NCBI GenBank assembly: GCA_031732875.1
Contig: JAVMKL010000028.1
Coordinates: forward strand, 1 to 46,457
DNA length: 46,457 nucleotides
Reading direction: 5' to 3'
Source of the DNA: JAVMKJ01 sp031732875
GTDB taxonomy: Bacteria > Pseudomonadota > Gammaproteobacteria > Competibacterales > Competibacteraceae
Part shown: piece after piece, positions 1-9,153 of the stretch
Layout of the letters: every line of letters begins with the position of its first letter
Position numbering within the stretch: position 1 is the first letter of the stretch
Notes under the pieces: generated by a model
Told to the model about the DNA's origin: nothing
The model's database searches: none
Seen by the model: only the letters and a program-made list of their open reading frames with translations
Program-made: the position numbers and the translations under genes

Positions 1-53
1 CCGCGACCCCCGGCGTGACAGGCCGGTATTCTAACCATCTGAACTACCGCTCC
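1..53 (-). tRNA. tRNA-Asp (GTC), cut by the window edge
   Basis: This is the 5' part of a tRNA-Asp gene. The acceptor 5' strand, D arm and anticodon stem-loop with GTC are visible; the 3' end lies outside the window. Over the shared stretch it is identical to the complete tRNA-Asp 48 bp upstream, so the two are tandem duplicates, last in a hupB/tRNA-Val/tRNA-Asp/tRNA-Asp series. Confidence 0.9.
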
Positions 54-101
54 GGATAAGTCGAACCGGATGCTGACCAACACAGTGGGGAGGATGAAAT
101 C

Positions 102-178
102 TGGCGGAGCGGACGGGGCTCGAACCCGCGACCCCCGGCGTGACAGGCCGGTATTCTAACCATCTGAACTACCGCTCC
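102..178 (-). tRNA. tRNA-Asp (GTC)
   Basis: This is a complete 77-nt cloverleaf read from the minus strand. It begins GGAGCGGTAGTTCAG, carries anticodon GTC in a CCTGTCACG loop context, has the GGTTCGAGCC T arm, and ends with an encoded CCA. It lies 16 bp after tRNA-Val in transcription order. Confidence 0.95.
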
Positions 179-194
179 GGTATCCGAAGAACCA

Positions 195-270
195 TGGTGG
201 GTGCTGAGGGACTTGAACCCCCGCCCCTCGCCTTGTAAGGGCGATGCTCTCCCAACTGAGCTAAGCACCC
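195..270 (-). tRNA. tRNA-Val (TAC)
   Basis: This is a complete 76-nt cloverleaf with anticodon TAC (CCTTACAAGG), the GGTTCAAGTCC T arm and encoded CCA. It begins only 7 bp after the hupB stop codon with no terminator between. It is therefore probably transcribed by read-through from hupB and released by RNA processing, together with the tRNA-Asp genes that follow. Confidence 0.95.
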
Positions 271-277
271 AAAAAAA

Positions 278-550
278 CTATTTTATCGTATCTCTAAGGG
301 TTTTGCCAGCCTTGAACACCGGAGCCTTGCTGGCCTTGATCTCCATCGCTTGGCCGGTCTTGGGGTTGTGGCCGGTCCGCGCAGGGCGTTCGCGCACCGA
401 GAATGTGCCGAAACCGGTCAACACCACCGAGTCTCCTCCCTTGAGGGCCTTGCCGACCGTTGTCAGAACGGCATCCACGGCCTTGCTGGCCGCGGCCCTG
501 GAAAGATCGGTCGTCTGGGCAACGGCATCAATCAGTTCAGTTTTGTTCAT
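278..550 (-). CDS. hupB: DNA-binding protein HU-beta
   Basis: This 90-residue protein is a small histone-like, dimeric nucleoid protein that bends DNA without sequence specificity. The sequence begins MNKTELIDAVAQ and has the HU signature GFGTFSVRERPARTGHNPKTG in the beta-arm region, with the conserved Pro that intercalates into DNA. Length is exactly that of the family. It follows lon, the usual order in gammaproteobacteria, but ppiD, the common next gene, is replaced by tRNA-Val and tRNA-Asp genes. It probably has its own promoter in the 163-bp gap after lon (TTGACA, 17 bp, TATAAC). Confidence 0.97.
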   Translation of the reverse strand: MNKTELIDAVAQTTDLSRAAASKAVDAVLTTVGKALKGGDSVVLTGFGTFSVRERPARTGHNPKTGQAMEIKASKAPVFKAGKTLRDTIK

Positions 551-664
551 AAGCCCTTTCCTTTGCAGCGTGTTGTGTGTTGTGTGTTATGCATCTTGGG
601 TCGGGACCTCGCGCGGCACGTACGGGAAGGCCTCGCACCCTCAATGAATAATAGCTATTTTGCC

Positions 665-693
665 GTTATAAAGGGGGTTCGAAGCAGTGTCAA
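665..693 (-). promoter_or_regulatory. sigma70-type promoter of hupB
   Basis: On the minus strand TTGACA (693-688) is followed after 17 bp by TATAAC (670-665). It lies between lon and hupB and would give a 5' leader of about 100 nt for hupB. The hexamers are close to consensus; activity is inferred. Confidence 0.6.
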
Positions 694-713
694 TCGACGC
701 CGGCCACCATTTT

Positions 714-3161
714 TCAGTGGGCTCGCACGCCTTCCAGCGCATTGCCGGGCTTGGCCGCCGATTCCGGCGGGGACGCCGTCTCCAGTTCCGCCGCATCCCG
801 GGATTTGGGTGCCGGTAAAGCCTGCAACGCGATCTCCAAAACCTGGTCGATCCAGCGGACCGGCCGCACGTCGAGCCTGGACAGGATATTCTCGGGAATT
901 TCGGCCAAATCCTTGCGGTTTTCCTCCGGGATCACGACCGTCGCGATGCTGCCCCGGTGCGCCGCCAGCAACTTCTCCTTGAGCCCCCCGATCGGCAACA
1001 CCTCACCGCGCAGGGTAATCTCGCCGGTCATGGCGACGCTGGCCCGCGCCGGAATGCGGGTCAGAGCCGATACCAGGGCCGTGCACATGCCGATGCCGGC
1101 ACTGGGACCGTCCTTGGGAGTCGCCCCCTCGGGAACATGAACGTGCACATCGAATTTCTGATAGAAATCAGGATCGATGCCGAGCGCCTCGGCGCGACTG
1201 CGAACCACGGTCATCGCTGCCTGGATGGATTCCTGCATGACCTCGCCCAACTGGCCGGTATGGAGCAGCTTGCCCTTGCCGGGCACCAGCGCCGCTTCGA
1301 TGCAGAGCAACTCGCCTCCCACCTCGGTCCAGGCCAGCCCGGTCACCTGCCCGACCTGATCCAGTTCCTCGGCCAGCCCGTAGCGAAACCGCCTCACGCC
1401 CAGGTATTTCTCCAGCATGTCGGGCGAGATTGCCATTCTTCCCTCGACCGGGCGCAGGGTTACTTCCTTGACCACCTTGCGGCAGATCTTGGCGATCTCC
1501 CGCTCCAGGTTGCGTACCCCAGCCTCACGAGTAAAAAAGCGGATGATGTCGCGAATGGAATCCTCGGAGATTTCCAACTCGTCCTTCTTCAGACCGTTGT
1601 TGACGATCTGTTTCGGCACCAGGTAACGGACCGCGATATTGAGTTTCTCGTCCTCGGTATAACCGGGAATTCGAATCACTTCCATGCGATCCAGCAGCGG
1701 TGGCGGGATATTGAGAGTGTTGGCGGTCCCTACGAACATCACATCCGACAGATCGAAATCCACCTCGAGATAGTGATCGTTGAAGGTGTTGTTCTGCTCG
1801 GGATCCAGCACTTCCAACAGGGCCGAGGAAGGATCGCCGCGGAAATCCATGGACATCTTGTCGATTTCGTCGAACAGGAACAGCGGATTCCGTACCCCGA
1901 CCTTGGCCAGGTTCTGGACGATCTTGCCCGGCAGCGAGCCGATGTAGGTGCGCCGGTGGCCGCGGATTTCCGCCTCGTCCCGTACCCCGCCCAGCGACAT
2001 CCTGGCAAACTTGCGATTGGTGGCGCGGGCGATGGAGCGCCCCAGCGAGGTCTTGCCCACGCCCGGGGGCCCGACCAGGCACAAGATCGGACCCTTGAGC
2101 TTGCGCGCCCGCTGTTGCACGGCCAGATACTCGAGAATTCGTTCCTTGACTTTCTCCAGTCCGTAGTGATCGGCTTCCAGAATCGCCTCGGCCACGGCCA
2201 GATCCTGATGGATTTTGGTACGCTTCCTCCAAGGAACGCTGACCAGCCAGTCGATATAATTGCGCACCACGGTCGCCTCGGCCGACATGGGCGACATCAT
2301 TTTCAGCTTGTTCAGCTCCGCCTGGGCCTTGGCCTTGGCCTCCTTCGGCATCCCGGCCTTATCGATGCGCTGGACCAGTTCCTCGATTTCGTTCGGCGCA
2401 TCCTCCAGATCGCCAAGCTCCTTCTGAATCGCCTTCATCTGCTCGTTCAGATAGTACTCGCGCTGGCTCTTCTCCATCTGCTGCTTGACGCGCGAGCGGA
2501 TGCGCTTCTCGACCTGAAGGATGTCGATTTCCCCTTCCACCAGCGCCAGCAGATGCTCCAGGCGCGCGCGCAGGTCGCGGATTTCCAGTATCTTTTGTTT
2601 TTCATCCAGCTTGAGCGTCATGTGGGCGGCGATCGTATCGGCCAACCGGCCGGGATCCTCGATACCGGAGACCGAGGTCAGCACCTCCCCGGGGATTTTC
2701 TTGTTGAGCTTGACATACTGATCGAAGGTATTGAGCAGCGAGCGCAGCAACGCCTCTACTTCGTGGGACGCGTGCTCGTCCGGGGCCAGTTCCAGCAGGG
2801 AAACCTCGGCGATGAAACAGGATTCGGTTTCGGTGAAATGATGGATTCGGACCCGCTGGCTACCCTCCACCAGGACTTTGACCGTGCCGTCCGGCAGCCG
2901 CAACAGTTGCAGGACGTTCGACAGGGTGCCGATGGAGTAGATGTCCCCGGTCCTGGGATCGTCCACCTCAGCACTCCTCTGCGCGACCAGAACGATGCAT
3001 TTATTGCCCTGCATCGCCAGGTCGAGCGCGTGGATCGATTTCTCCCGACCGACGAACAGCGGAATGACCATGTGGGGATAGACGACCACGTCGCGAAGCG
3101 GCAACACCGGCATCAGCGCATGATTGGGCAAACTGTCGAACTTGGCTTCGTTTTGCTTCAC
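714..3161 (-). CDS. lon: ATP-dependent protease La (Lon)
   Basis: This 815-residue cytoplasmic AAA+ serine protease degrades misfolded and regulatory proteins as a hexamer. The N-terminal LON domain begins PVLPLRDVVVYPHMVIPLF. The AAA+ module carries Walker A GPPGVGKTS and Walker B LFLFDEIDK. The protease domain has the catalytic serine in KDGPSAGIGM and the lysine in GGLKEKLLAAHRG. The start is GTG at 3161, preceded by GGGGAG at 6 nt; residue numbering then matches E. coli Lon closely, apart from a longer variable C-terminal tail. It lies 170 bp after clpX. That gap contains small inverted repeats but no clear heat-shock promoter. Confidence 0.98.
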   Translation of the reverse strand: MKQNEAKFDSLPNHALMPVLPLRDVVVYPHMVIPLFVGREKSIHALDLAMQGNKCIVLVAQRSAEVDDPRTGDIYSIGTLSNVLQLLRLPDGTVKVLVEGSQRVRIHHFTETESCFIAEVSLLELAPDEHASHEVEALLRSLLNTFDQYVKLNKKIPGEVLTSVSGIEDPGRLADTIAAHMTLKLDEKQKILEIRDLRARLEHLLALVEGEIDILQVEKRIRSRVKQQMEKSQREYYLNEQMKAIQKELGDLEDAPNEIEELVQRIDKAGMPKEAKAKAQAELNKLKMMSPMSAEATVVRNYIDWLVSVPWRKRTKIHQDLAVAEAILEADHYGLEKVKERILEYLAVQQRARKLKGPILCLVGPPGVGKTSLGRSIARATNRKFARMSLGGVRDEAEIRGHRRTYIGSLPGKIVQNLAKVGVRNPLFLFDEIDKMSMDFRGDPSSALLEVLDPEQNNTFNDHYLEVDFDLSDVMFVGTANTLNIPPPLLDRMEVIRIPGYTEDEKLNIAVRYLVPKQIVNNGLKKDELEISEDSIRDIIRFFTREAGVRNLEREIAKICRKVVKEVTLRPVEGRMAISPDMLEKYLGVRRFRYGLAEELDQVGQVTGLAWTEVGGELLCIEAALVPGKGKLLHTGQLGEVMQESIQAAMTVVRSRAEALGIDPDFYQKFDVHVHVPEGATPKDGPSAGIGMCTALVSALTRIPARASVAMTGEITLRGEVLPIGGLKEKLLAAHRGSIATVVIPEENRKDLAEIPENILSRLDVRPVRWIDQVLEIALQALPAPKSRDAAELETASPPESAAKPGNALEGVRAH

Positions 3162-3331
3162 GGCAGGCTCCCCGCGGTTGAACCGGGCTGGATGGGTGGC
3201 GCACGGCCCTCACGGACCGTGCGCGGCGGCTTGACCGCCTGGTATTAGCGACTGCGATCGGCTGCAATAAACCCGCCTCGACCCCGAACCCGCTCGGGCG
3301 GTGTTCGCCCGGCGGCCGGACCCGAGGTCGA

Positions 3332-4618
3332 TCAATCGTGAGCGGCGGCGCGCCGTTCGGTGTTCTCGTAGATAAAATAAGGCTTGGCGCGACCTTCGAC
3401 CACGGACTCGTCGACCACCACCTTGCGGACGTTCTGCATGCTGGGCAAATCGTACATGGTATCCAGCAGAATTTGCTCCAGAATGGTGCGTAGACCGCGT
3501 GCGCCCGTCTTGCGTTCCATCGCCCTGCGGGCGACCGACCGCAGGGCTTCCTCACGGAATTCCAGCTCGCTGCCTTCCAGCTCGAACAACCTGTTGAACT
3601 GTTTGGCGATGGCGTTCTTGGGTTCGGTGAGGATACGCACCAGGGCGCTCTCATCGAGTTCGGTCAGGGTCGCCACCACCGGCAATCGGCCCACGAACTC
3701 GGGGATCAAGCCATACTTGATCAAATCCTCCGGCTCGACCTCCATCAACACCTCGCCGACGGTCTTGCCGCCGTCCTTACTCTTGACCTCGGCCGAAAAA
3801 CCGATGCCACCCTTGTCCGAGCGACTGCGAATGACCTTATCCAGACCGGCGAATGCCCCGCCGCAAATGAACAGGATGTTCGTGGTGTCCACCTGCAGGA
3901 ATTCCTGCTGGGGATGTTTGCGCCCGCCCTGCGGCGGCACCGAGGCGATCGTGCCTTCGATGAGCTTCAGCAACGCTTGCTGCACCCCCTCGCCGGATAC
4001 GTCGCGGGTGATCGAGGGATTGTCGGACTTGCGCGAGATCTTGTCGATCTCATCGATGTAGACGATGCCGGTCTGAGCCTTCTCGACATCGTACTCGCAC
4101 TTCTGCAGCAGCTTCTGGATGATATTTTCCACGTCCTCGCCGACATAGCCGGCTTCGGTCAAGGTCGTGGCGTCGGCGATGGTGAAGGGTACGTTGAGCA
4201 ACCGGGCCAGAGTCTCGGCCAGCAGCGTCTTGCCCGAACCGGTCGGGCCGATCAGCAAAATGTTGCTCTTGGCGACCTCGACCTCGGTATTCTTGGCGCG
4301 ACCACCGCGTTGTAGCTCCAGCCGCTTGTAGTGGTTGTAGACCGCGACCGACAGGACTTTCTTGGCTCGATCCTGGCCGATCACGTATTCGTCGAGAACC
4401 TGGTTGATATCGTGCGGCTTGGGCAGCTTGTGGGCGGCGACGGGAGCGCTCTCCTCCATTTCCTCGCGGATGATGTCGTTGCACAATTCGACGCATTCAT
4501 CGCAGATAAACACGTTCGGCCCGGCGATCAGCTTTCGCACCTCGTGCTGGCTCTTGCCACAGAAGGAACAATACAACAACTTGTCGTCGTCGCTCCTGTC
4601 ACTTCGATCTCTGCTCAT
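3332..4618 (-). CDS. clpX: ClpXP protease ATP-binding subunit ClpX
   Basis: This 428-residue AAA+ unfoldase recognises tagged substrates and threads them into ClpP. The N-terminal zinc-binding domain has the four cysteines in YCSFCGK and FICDECVELC. The AAA+ core shows Walker A GPTGSGKTLL, the pore loop GYVGED and Walker B IVYIDEIDK. An IGF loop (GGIGFSAEV) for docking to ClpP is present at about residue 270. Length is typical. It starts 75 bp after the clpP stop and is probably part of a tig-clpP-clpX transcript. Confidence 0.98.
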   Translation of the reverse strand: MSRDRSDRSDDDKLLYCSFCGKSQHEVRKLIAGPNVFICDECVELCNDIIREEMEESAPVAAHKLPKPHDINQVLDEYVIGQDRAKKVLSVAVYNHYKRLELQRGGRAKNTEVEVAKSNILLIGPTGSGKTLLAETLARLLNVPFTIADATTLTEAGYVGEDVENIIQKLLQKCEYDVEKAQTGIVYIDEIDKISRKSDNPSITRDVSGEGVQQALLKLIEGTIASVPPQGGRKHPQQEFLQVDTTNILFICGGAFAGLDKVIRSRSDKGGIGFSAEVKSKDGGKTVGEVLMEVEPEDLIKYGLIPEFVGRLPVVATLTELDESALVRILTEPKNAIAKQFNRLFELEGSELEFREEALRSVARRAMERKTGARGLRTILEQILLDTMYDLPSMQNVRKVVVDESVVEGRAKPYFIYENTERRAAAHD

Positions 4619-4693
4619 AACTCCATCCTCATCGTCGCGCGGTCGTTGGATCCGGCTGGCGCGGCGATCCGTCGCGCGCCGCGTGGCCGGGTG

Positions 4694-5323
4694 TCAGTTG
4701 GCGGGGACGCGCTGATTCAACACCGCGTCGATCAGGCCGTATTCGACCGCCTCCGCGCCGCCCATGAAATTGTCGCGGTCGGTATCGACGGCGATCTTCT
4801 CGACCGGCTGGCCGGTATGCTTGGCCAGGATCCGGTTCAGCCGGTCCCGAACCAGCAGGATTTCGCGGGCGTGGATATCGAAATCGCTGGCCTGACCCTG
4901 GAATCCCCCCAGCGGTTGATGGATCATGACGCGCGAATGCGGCAGGCAAAAGCGCTTGCCCGCCGCGCCGCCGGCCAGCAACAGCGCGCCCATGCTGGCG
5001 GCCTGACCCACGCACATCGTGCTGACATCCGGCTTGACGAACTGCATGGTATCGTAGATGGCCAGACCGGCGCTGACCGAACCGCCCGGCGAGTTGATGT
5101 AGAGATGGATATCCTTGTCCGGGTTTTCGGCCTCGAGAAACAACAGTTGCGCCACCACCAGGTTGGCGGTGTAATCCTCGACCGGCCCCACCAAAAACAC
5201 CACCCGCTCCTTCAGCAGCCGGGAATAGATGTCGTAGGCCCGTTCGCCGCGCGCGGTCTGCTCCACCACGATCGGCACGAGGTTGAGCGCCCGAATGGCC
5301 GCGGAAGAACCGATTTCGTTCAT
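4694..5323 (-). CDS. clpP: ClpP protease proteolytic subunit
   Basis: This 209-residue tetradecameric serine protease is the chamber of ClpXP and ClpAP. The catalytic serine lies in GQAASMGALLL, the histidine in SRVMIHQPLGG, and the aspartate in the following VDTDRDNFM segment. An N-terminal propeptide-like stretch precedes the LVPIVVEQT start of the mature protein. Its ATG overlaps the tig stop by 4 bp (ATGA), which points to translational coupling. Confidence 0.98.
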   Translation of the reverse strand: MNEIGSSAAIRALNLVPIVVEQTARGERAYDIYSRLLKERVVFLVGPVEDYTANLVVAQLLFLEAENPDKDIHLYINSPGGSVSAGLAIYDTMQFVKPDVSTMCVGQAASMGALLLAGGAAGKRFCLPHSRVMIHQPLGGFQGQASDFDIHAREILLVRDRLNRILAKHTGQPVEKIAVDTDRDNFMGGAEAVEYGLIDAVLNQRVPAN

Positions 5324-6654
5324 TCGGTGGACTCCTGAGCGGCGGGTTCCGCCGGTTGCTTGGCGGGCGTCATGATTTCGGCGAACGTGCTGGCCTTTTC
5401 AGTCACCCGCGCCCGCTCCAGCAACCAGTCCACGATCTGGTCCTCGAGCACCAGGGCGCGCACGCTCTCCATTGCCTGCGAATTCTGCTCGTACCACCGA
5501 ATCACCTCACTCGGGTTCTCATAGGCGGAAGTGATGGATTCCAGATGGTTCCGGACCCGCTGTTCGTCCACCTTGATCTCCCGAATCGCGGCCAACCGGG
5601 AAATCAGCAGACCCAGCGCCACGCGCCGGCGGGCTTCGGATTCGAATAGTTGCGTCTTGAGCTGCTGGGTCTTTTCGTCCTTGGCATCGGCGGGGAAATA
5701 CAACTGCCGCGCCAAATTCTCGATTTCCAAATCGATTAACGCCCGCGGCAGCGGAATGCGGTTGGCATCCAGCAGCCCCTGCATCACCTGACGCTTGACC
5801 GCCGCCTTGATACCGTCGCGCAGCTCGCGTTCCATGTTCCGACGCAGCGAAAGGCGCAGGCCGGCGACACCGTCTTCCTTAACATCGAAGCTTTCGGCGA
5901 AGGCGTCGTCGACGTCAGGCAGGTTGGCCTCCTCCACGGTATGGAGTTTGACCTGGAAGCGCGCGGTCTTGCCGGCCAGATCCTTGGTTTGATAATCCTC
6001 CGGGAAGGTCAGATCGAACTCGAGTTCCGCGCCCGCGCCGAGGCCAGCCAGCCGTACCTCGAAATCCTCGAGCATCGCGCCCTTGCCCAACACCACCGTG
6101 GCATTCTCGCCCTTGCCACCGGGAAAATCCTGACCGTCGATCTTGCCCTCGAAGTCGAGGCGAACCCGATCACCCTCACGGGCCGGTCGTTCCACCGTGT
6201 TCCAGATCGCTCGCTGCTGGCGCAGATTATCGATCATGTGGTCCACGTCCTGCTCGGTGACTTCGGCCACCAATCGCTCGACCTCAATGTTCTCGAATCC
6301 GGTTGGCTCGAATTCGGGAAGAACTTCAAAAGTGGCGCAGTACTCGAGATCCTGGCCTTCTTCCAGCGTCCTGGGTTCGATTTTCGGACCGCCCAGCGGA
6401 TTCAGCTTTTCCTGAACCAGCGCCTCATGCAGGCTGTGCTCCACCAACTCGCTGACGGCTTCAAACCGCACCCGATCCCCATAAAGCCGTTTGATCAGCT
6501 TGAGCGGCACCTTGCCCGGACGGAAACCGTCCACCTTGACCTGCCGGGACAAGGATTGCAGCCGGTCCTGGATTTCCTTGGCGACTCTTTCAGCAGGCAC
6601 CTGCACGGTCACCCGGCGCTCCAGATCGCTCAGCGTTTCAACTGAAACCTGCAT
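5320..6654 (-). CDS. tig: Trigger factor, ribosome-associated chaperone and prolyl isomerase
   Basis: This 444-residue protein binds the ribosome exit tunnel and shields nascent chains. The N-terminal ribosome-binding domain contains the signature GFRPGKVPLKLIKRLYG (about residues 44-60). The central FKBP-type domain includes GDRVRLDFEGKIDG and FPGGKGE. A long helical C-terminal domain forms the chaperone arms. Length is within the usual range of about 430-450. It heads the tig-clpP-clpX set, and its stop overlaps the clpP start. It follows tRNA-Leu on the same strand. Confidence 0.97.
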   Translation of the reverse strand: MQVSVETLSDLERRVTVQVPAERVAKEIQDRLQSLSRQVKVDGFRPGKVPLKLIKRLYGDRVRFEAVSELVEHSLHEALVQEKLNPLGGPKIEPRTLEEGQDLEYCATFEVLPEFEPTGFENIEVERLVAEVTEQDVDHMIDNLRQQRAIWNTVERPAREGDRVRLDFEGKIDGQDFPGGKGENATVVLGKGAMLEDFEVRLAGLGAGAELEFDLTFPEDYQTKDLAGKTARFQVKLHTVEEANLPDVDDAFAESFDVKEDGVAGLRLSLRRNMERELRDGIKAAVKRQVMQGLLDANRIPLPRALIDLEIENLARQLYFPADAKDEKTQQLKTQLFESEARRRVALGLLISRLAAIREIKVDEQRVRNHLESITSAYENPSEVIRWYEQNSQAMESVRALVLEDQIVDWLLERARVTEKASTFAEIMTPAKQPAEPAAQESTE

Positions 6655-6758
6655 CGATGCACCTCAAAACAGTTAATCGTTGTATTGTTGGCAGACCGCC
6701 CGTCTGTTTTTCCTGGGGAATGCAGGCCAGGCGATATCTTCCGGGCGTACGGCGACAA

Positions 6759-6843
6759 TGGTGCGAAAGGCGGGAGTCGAACCCGCACGGGTTACCCCAC
6801 TGGAACCTAAATCCAGCGCGTCTGCCAGTTCCGCCACTTTCGC
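6759..6843 (-). tRNA. tRNA-Leu (TAG)
   Basis: This is an 85-nt class II tRNA with a long variable arm, anticodon TAG (GGATTTAGGTTCC), the GGTTCGACTCC T arm and encoded CCA. It sits 173 bp after tRNA-Lys, and a TATACT box at 6918-6913 could be the -10 of a separate promoter. It precedes tig by about 105 bp. Confidence 0.95.
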
Positions 6844-7016
6844 GTCAGGACGCGGTTCGCCATCTAACAAACAAAATTCCCCGAACGCGGCAGCCGCAAC
6901 CCCATTGAGGGGAGTATACAGGACGACGCGCACCCCGGAACAGGAATCGAGCCGCGGCACCGTTCGGGGCGGCTAACAACGAGGATGGGAAGGTACGAAA
7001 CACTGGGTATTGAAGA

Positions 7017-7092
<76 letters not shown>

Positions 7093-7144
7093 AAAACCGG
7101 TTGCGCATGGAACCAAAAACCGTTCCGAAAAGCAAATCTAAGCT

Positions 7145-7220
7145 TGGGGTGGACGATGGGACTCGAACCCACGACGACCGGATCCACAATCCGGGGCTCT
7201 ACCAACTGAGCTACGTCCAC
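7145..7220 (-). tRNA. tRNA-His (GTG)
   Basis: This cloverleaf begins GTGGACGTAGCTCA, with loop TTGTGGA giving anticodon GTG and a GGTTCGAGTCC T arm, and ends CCCCA. The extra 5' G pairing with C73 is the identity element of tRNA-His. Confidence 0.95.
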
Positions 7221-7248
7221 CATCGAACCTCTCAAATCAGCCGGGATT

Positions 7249-7325
<77 letters not shown>

Positions 7326-7368
7326 GGTGTCATGGATTACCCTTGGCGTCGTCACCCTACCCGCGCCA

Positions 7369-7445
<77 letters not shown>

Positions 7446-7493
7446 TCGTTGTCAGCCGATGCTGGCGACCCGCAGTTCCATGCGGAAAGGATA

Positions 7494-7522
7494 ATTCTAT
7501 TTTCGAACCCCTCTGGCGTCAA
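7494..7522 (-). promoter_or_regulatory. sigma70-type promoter of the tRNA cluster
   Basis: On the minus strand TTGACG (7522-7517) and TAGAAT (7499-7494) are separated by 17 bp. It lies between the cysS stop and tRNA-Pro and is well placed to drive the Pro-Arg-His-Lys set. Assignment rests on hexamer match and position. Confidence 0.6.
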
Positions 7523-7529
7523 GACAGTT

Positions 7530-8933
7530 TTATTCCCGCCGCCAGAGGGTCTCCTTGGGCGTATCCTCCAACACGATTCCAGCATCCTGTAACAGCGTGC
7601 GAATCCGGTCGGCCTCGGCCCAGTTTTTCGCCTTGCGGGCCGCGGCGCGCTCGACGATCAAGGCTTCAATCCTTTCGGGGGTGTAAGTTGTTGTCACTTC
7701 AGCGGACGCGGATTCGCCGGCCGCGCCTTGCAGGTACAACCCCGCGTCGACCTGCAACAATCCCAGCAATCCGCCGAACCATCGAAGGCTGGCCCCCAGC
7801 CGCGCCGCCGTTGCTTCATCCTCGGCGCGCAGGCGGTTGACCTCGCGCGCCAGGTCAAACAGCACCGCCAGCGCTTCGGGGGTGTTGAAATCATCGTCCA
7901 TCGCCTGCACAAAACGCACCCGCCAGCCCTCCTCGACCGGAGCTTCCACCGTCGGCAACCCGCGCAGCGCCGTGTACAACCGATTCAGCGAAGCCTTGGC
8001 GTGTTCCAGGTTCTCGTCGGCATAGTTCAGCGGACCCCGGTAATGGCTGGACAGGATAAACAGCCGTACCACCTCAGGTTGATAGCGCCGCAAGACCTCG
8101 CGCACCGTGAAGAAGTTGCCCAGCGATTTGGACATCTTCTCCTCGTTCACCTGGACGAAGCCGTTGTGCATCCAGAGATTCGCGTAGGGCTGGCCACTGG
8201 CCGCCTCGGACTGGGCGATTTCGTTCTCGTGATGGGGAAACTTCAGGTCCATCCCACCACCGTGGATGTCGAAATGCTCGCCCAAGCAGCGGGTGGACAT
8301 CGCCGAGCATTCGATGTGCCAGCCGGGTCGGCCCGCGCCCCACGGCGACGGCCAGCTCGGCTCGCCGGACTTGGCGGCCTTCCACAGCACGAAATCCAGC
8401 GGATCGTCCTTGGCCTCCTCGACCTCGACCCGAGCGCCGGCGCGCAAATCCTCCAGCTTCTTGTTGGCCAGCCGCCCGTAGCGGTCGAAGCGGCTCACGT
8501 CGTAATACACGTCGCCACCAGCCCCGACATAGGCGAAGCCCTTGTCCAACAGGGTCTGGATCAGGGCGATCATGTCCGCCATCGCCCCGGTGGCCCTCGG
8601 CTCGTGGGTAGGCGGCAAAATGCCCAGGGCGGCCAAGTCCTGATTCATGGCGTCGATAAAGCGGGCGGTCAGATCCCGGAAATCCTCGCCGTTCTCCTCG
8701 GCGCGGCGGATGATCTTGTCGTCGATGTCGGTGATGTTGCGCACGTAGGTCACGTCGTAACCCTTGGCGCGCAGCCAGCGCAGCACCACGTCGAACACCA
8801 CCATGACCCGCGCGTGGCCGACGTGGCAGTGATCGTAAACCGTCATGCCGCACACATACATCCGTACCTTGCCCGGTTCGATGGGCCGGAATTCTTCTTT
8901 CTGGCGGGTCAGGCTGTTGAAGATCTGGAGCAT
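7530..8933 (-). CDS. cysS: Cysteinyl-tRNA synthetase
   Basis: This 467-residue class I aminoacyl-tRNA synthetase charges tRNA-Cys in the cytoplasm. Zinc-ligand and HIGH-type motifs are seen in YVCGMTVYDHCHVGHARV. Further zinc ligands lie in GWHIECSAMS and GGGMDLKFPHHENE, and KMSKS is in EEKMSKSLGN. The C-terminal tRNA-binding helices end in EDTPKETLWRRE. Length matches E. coli CysS (about 461). It is upstream of the tRNA cluster, as in Pseudomonas, where ppiB, glnS and cysS precede the tRNAs and tig. Confidence 0.98.
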   Translation of the reverse strand: MLQIFNSLTRQKEEFRPIEPGKVRMYVCGMTVYDHCHVGHARVMVVFDVVLRWLRAKGYDVTYVRNITDIDDKIIRRAEENGEDFRDLTARFIDAMNQDLAALGILPPTHEPRATGAMADMIALIQTLLDKGFAYVGAGGDVYYDVSRFDRYGRLANKKLEDLRAGARVEVEEAKDDPLDFVLWKAAKSGEPSWPSPWGAGRPGWHIECSAMSTRCLGEHFDIHGGGMDLKFPHHENEIAQSEAASGQPYANLWMHNGFVQVNEEKMSKSLGNFFTVREVLRRYQPEVVRLFILSSHYRGPLNYADENLEHAKASLNRLYTALRGLPTVEAPVEEGWRVRFVQAMDDDFNTPEALAVLFDLAREVNRLRAEDEATAARLGASLRWFGGLLGLLQVDAGLYLQGAAGESASAEVTTTYTPERIEALIVERAAARKAKNWAEADRIRTLLQDAGIVLEDTPKETLWRRE

Positions 8934-9153
8934 GGAAAAATCTCTCGGTCATCGACGAACTAGCGGATTTGGCAAAGATTTCAAGGTACGCGGCGGTGCC
9001 TCAAATCGATCCACCTCCGGCGAACCTGGTTCTGGCTCGCGAAAAAATACCGGAATGTCGCGCGGCGTCGCCTGGCAATCTTCTTCAGCGTGAATAGGAC
9101 GGATTTCCACGGTCATTGCTCCAAACTGATAGCCAGTACCGTCAGGGCGGCGC

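Noticed and set aside
957..3248. 763-codon open frame on the plus strand opposite lon
   Set aside because: It mirrors the lon codons on the other strand, is rich in His, Gln, Arg and Asp from reverse-complemented codons, and has no domain; lon itself is beyond doubt.
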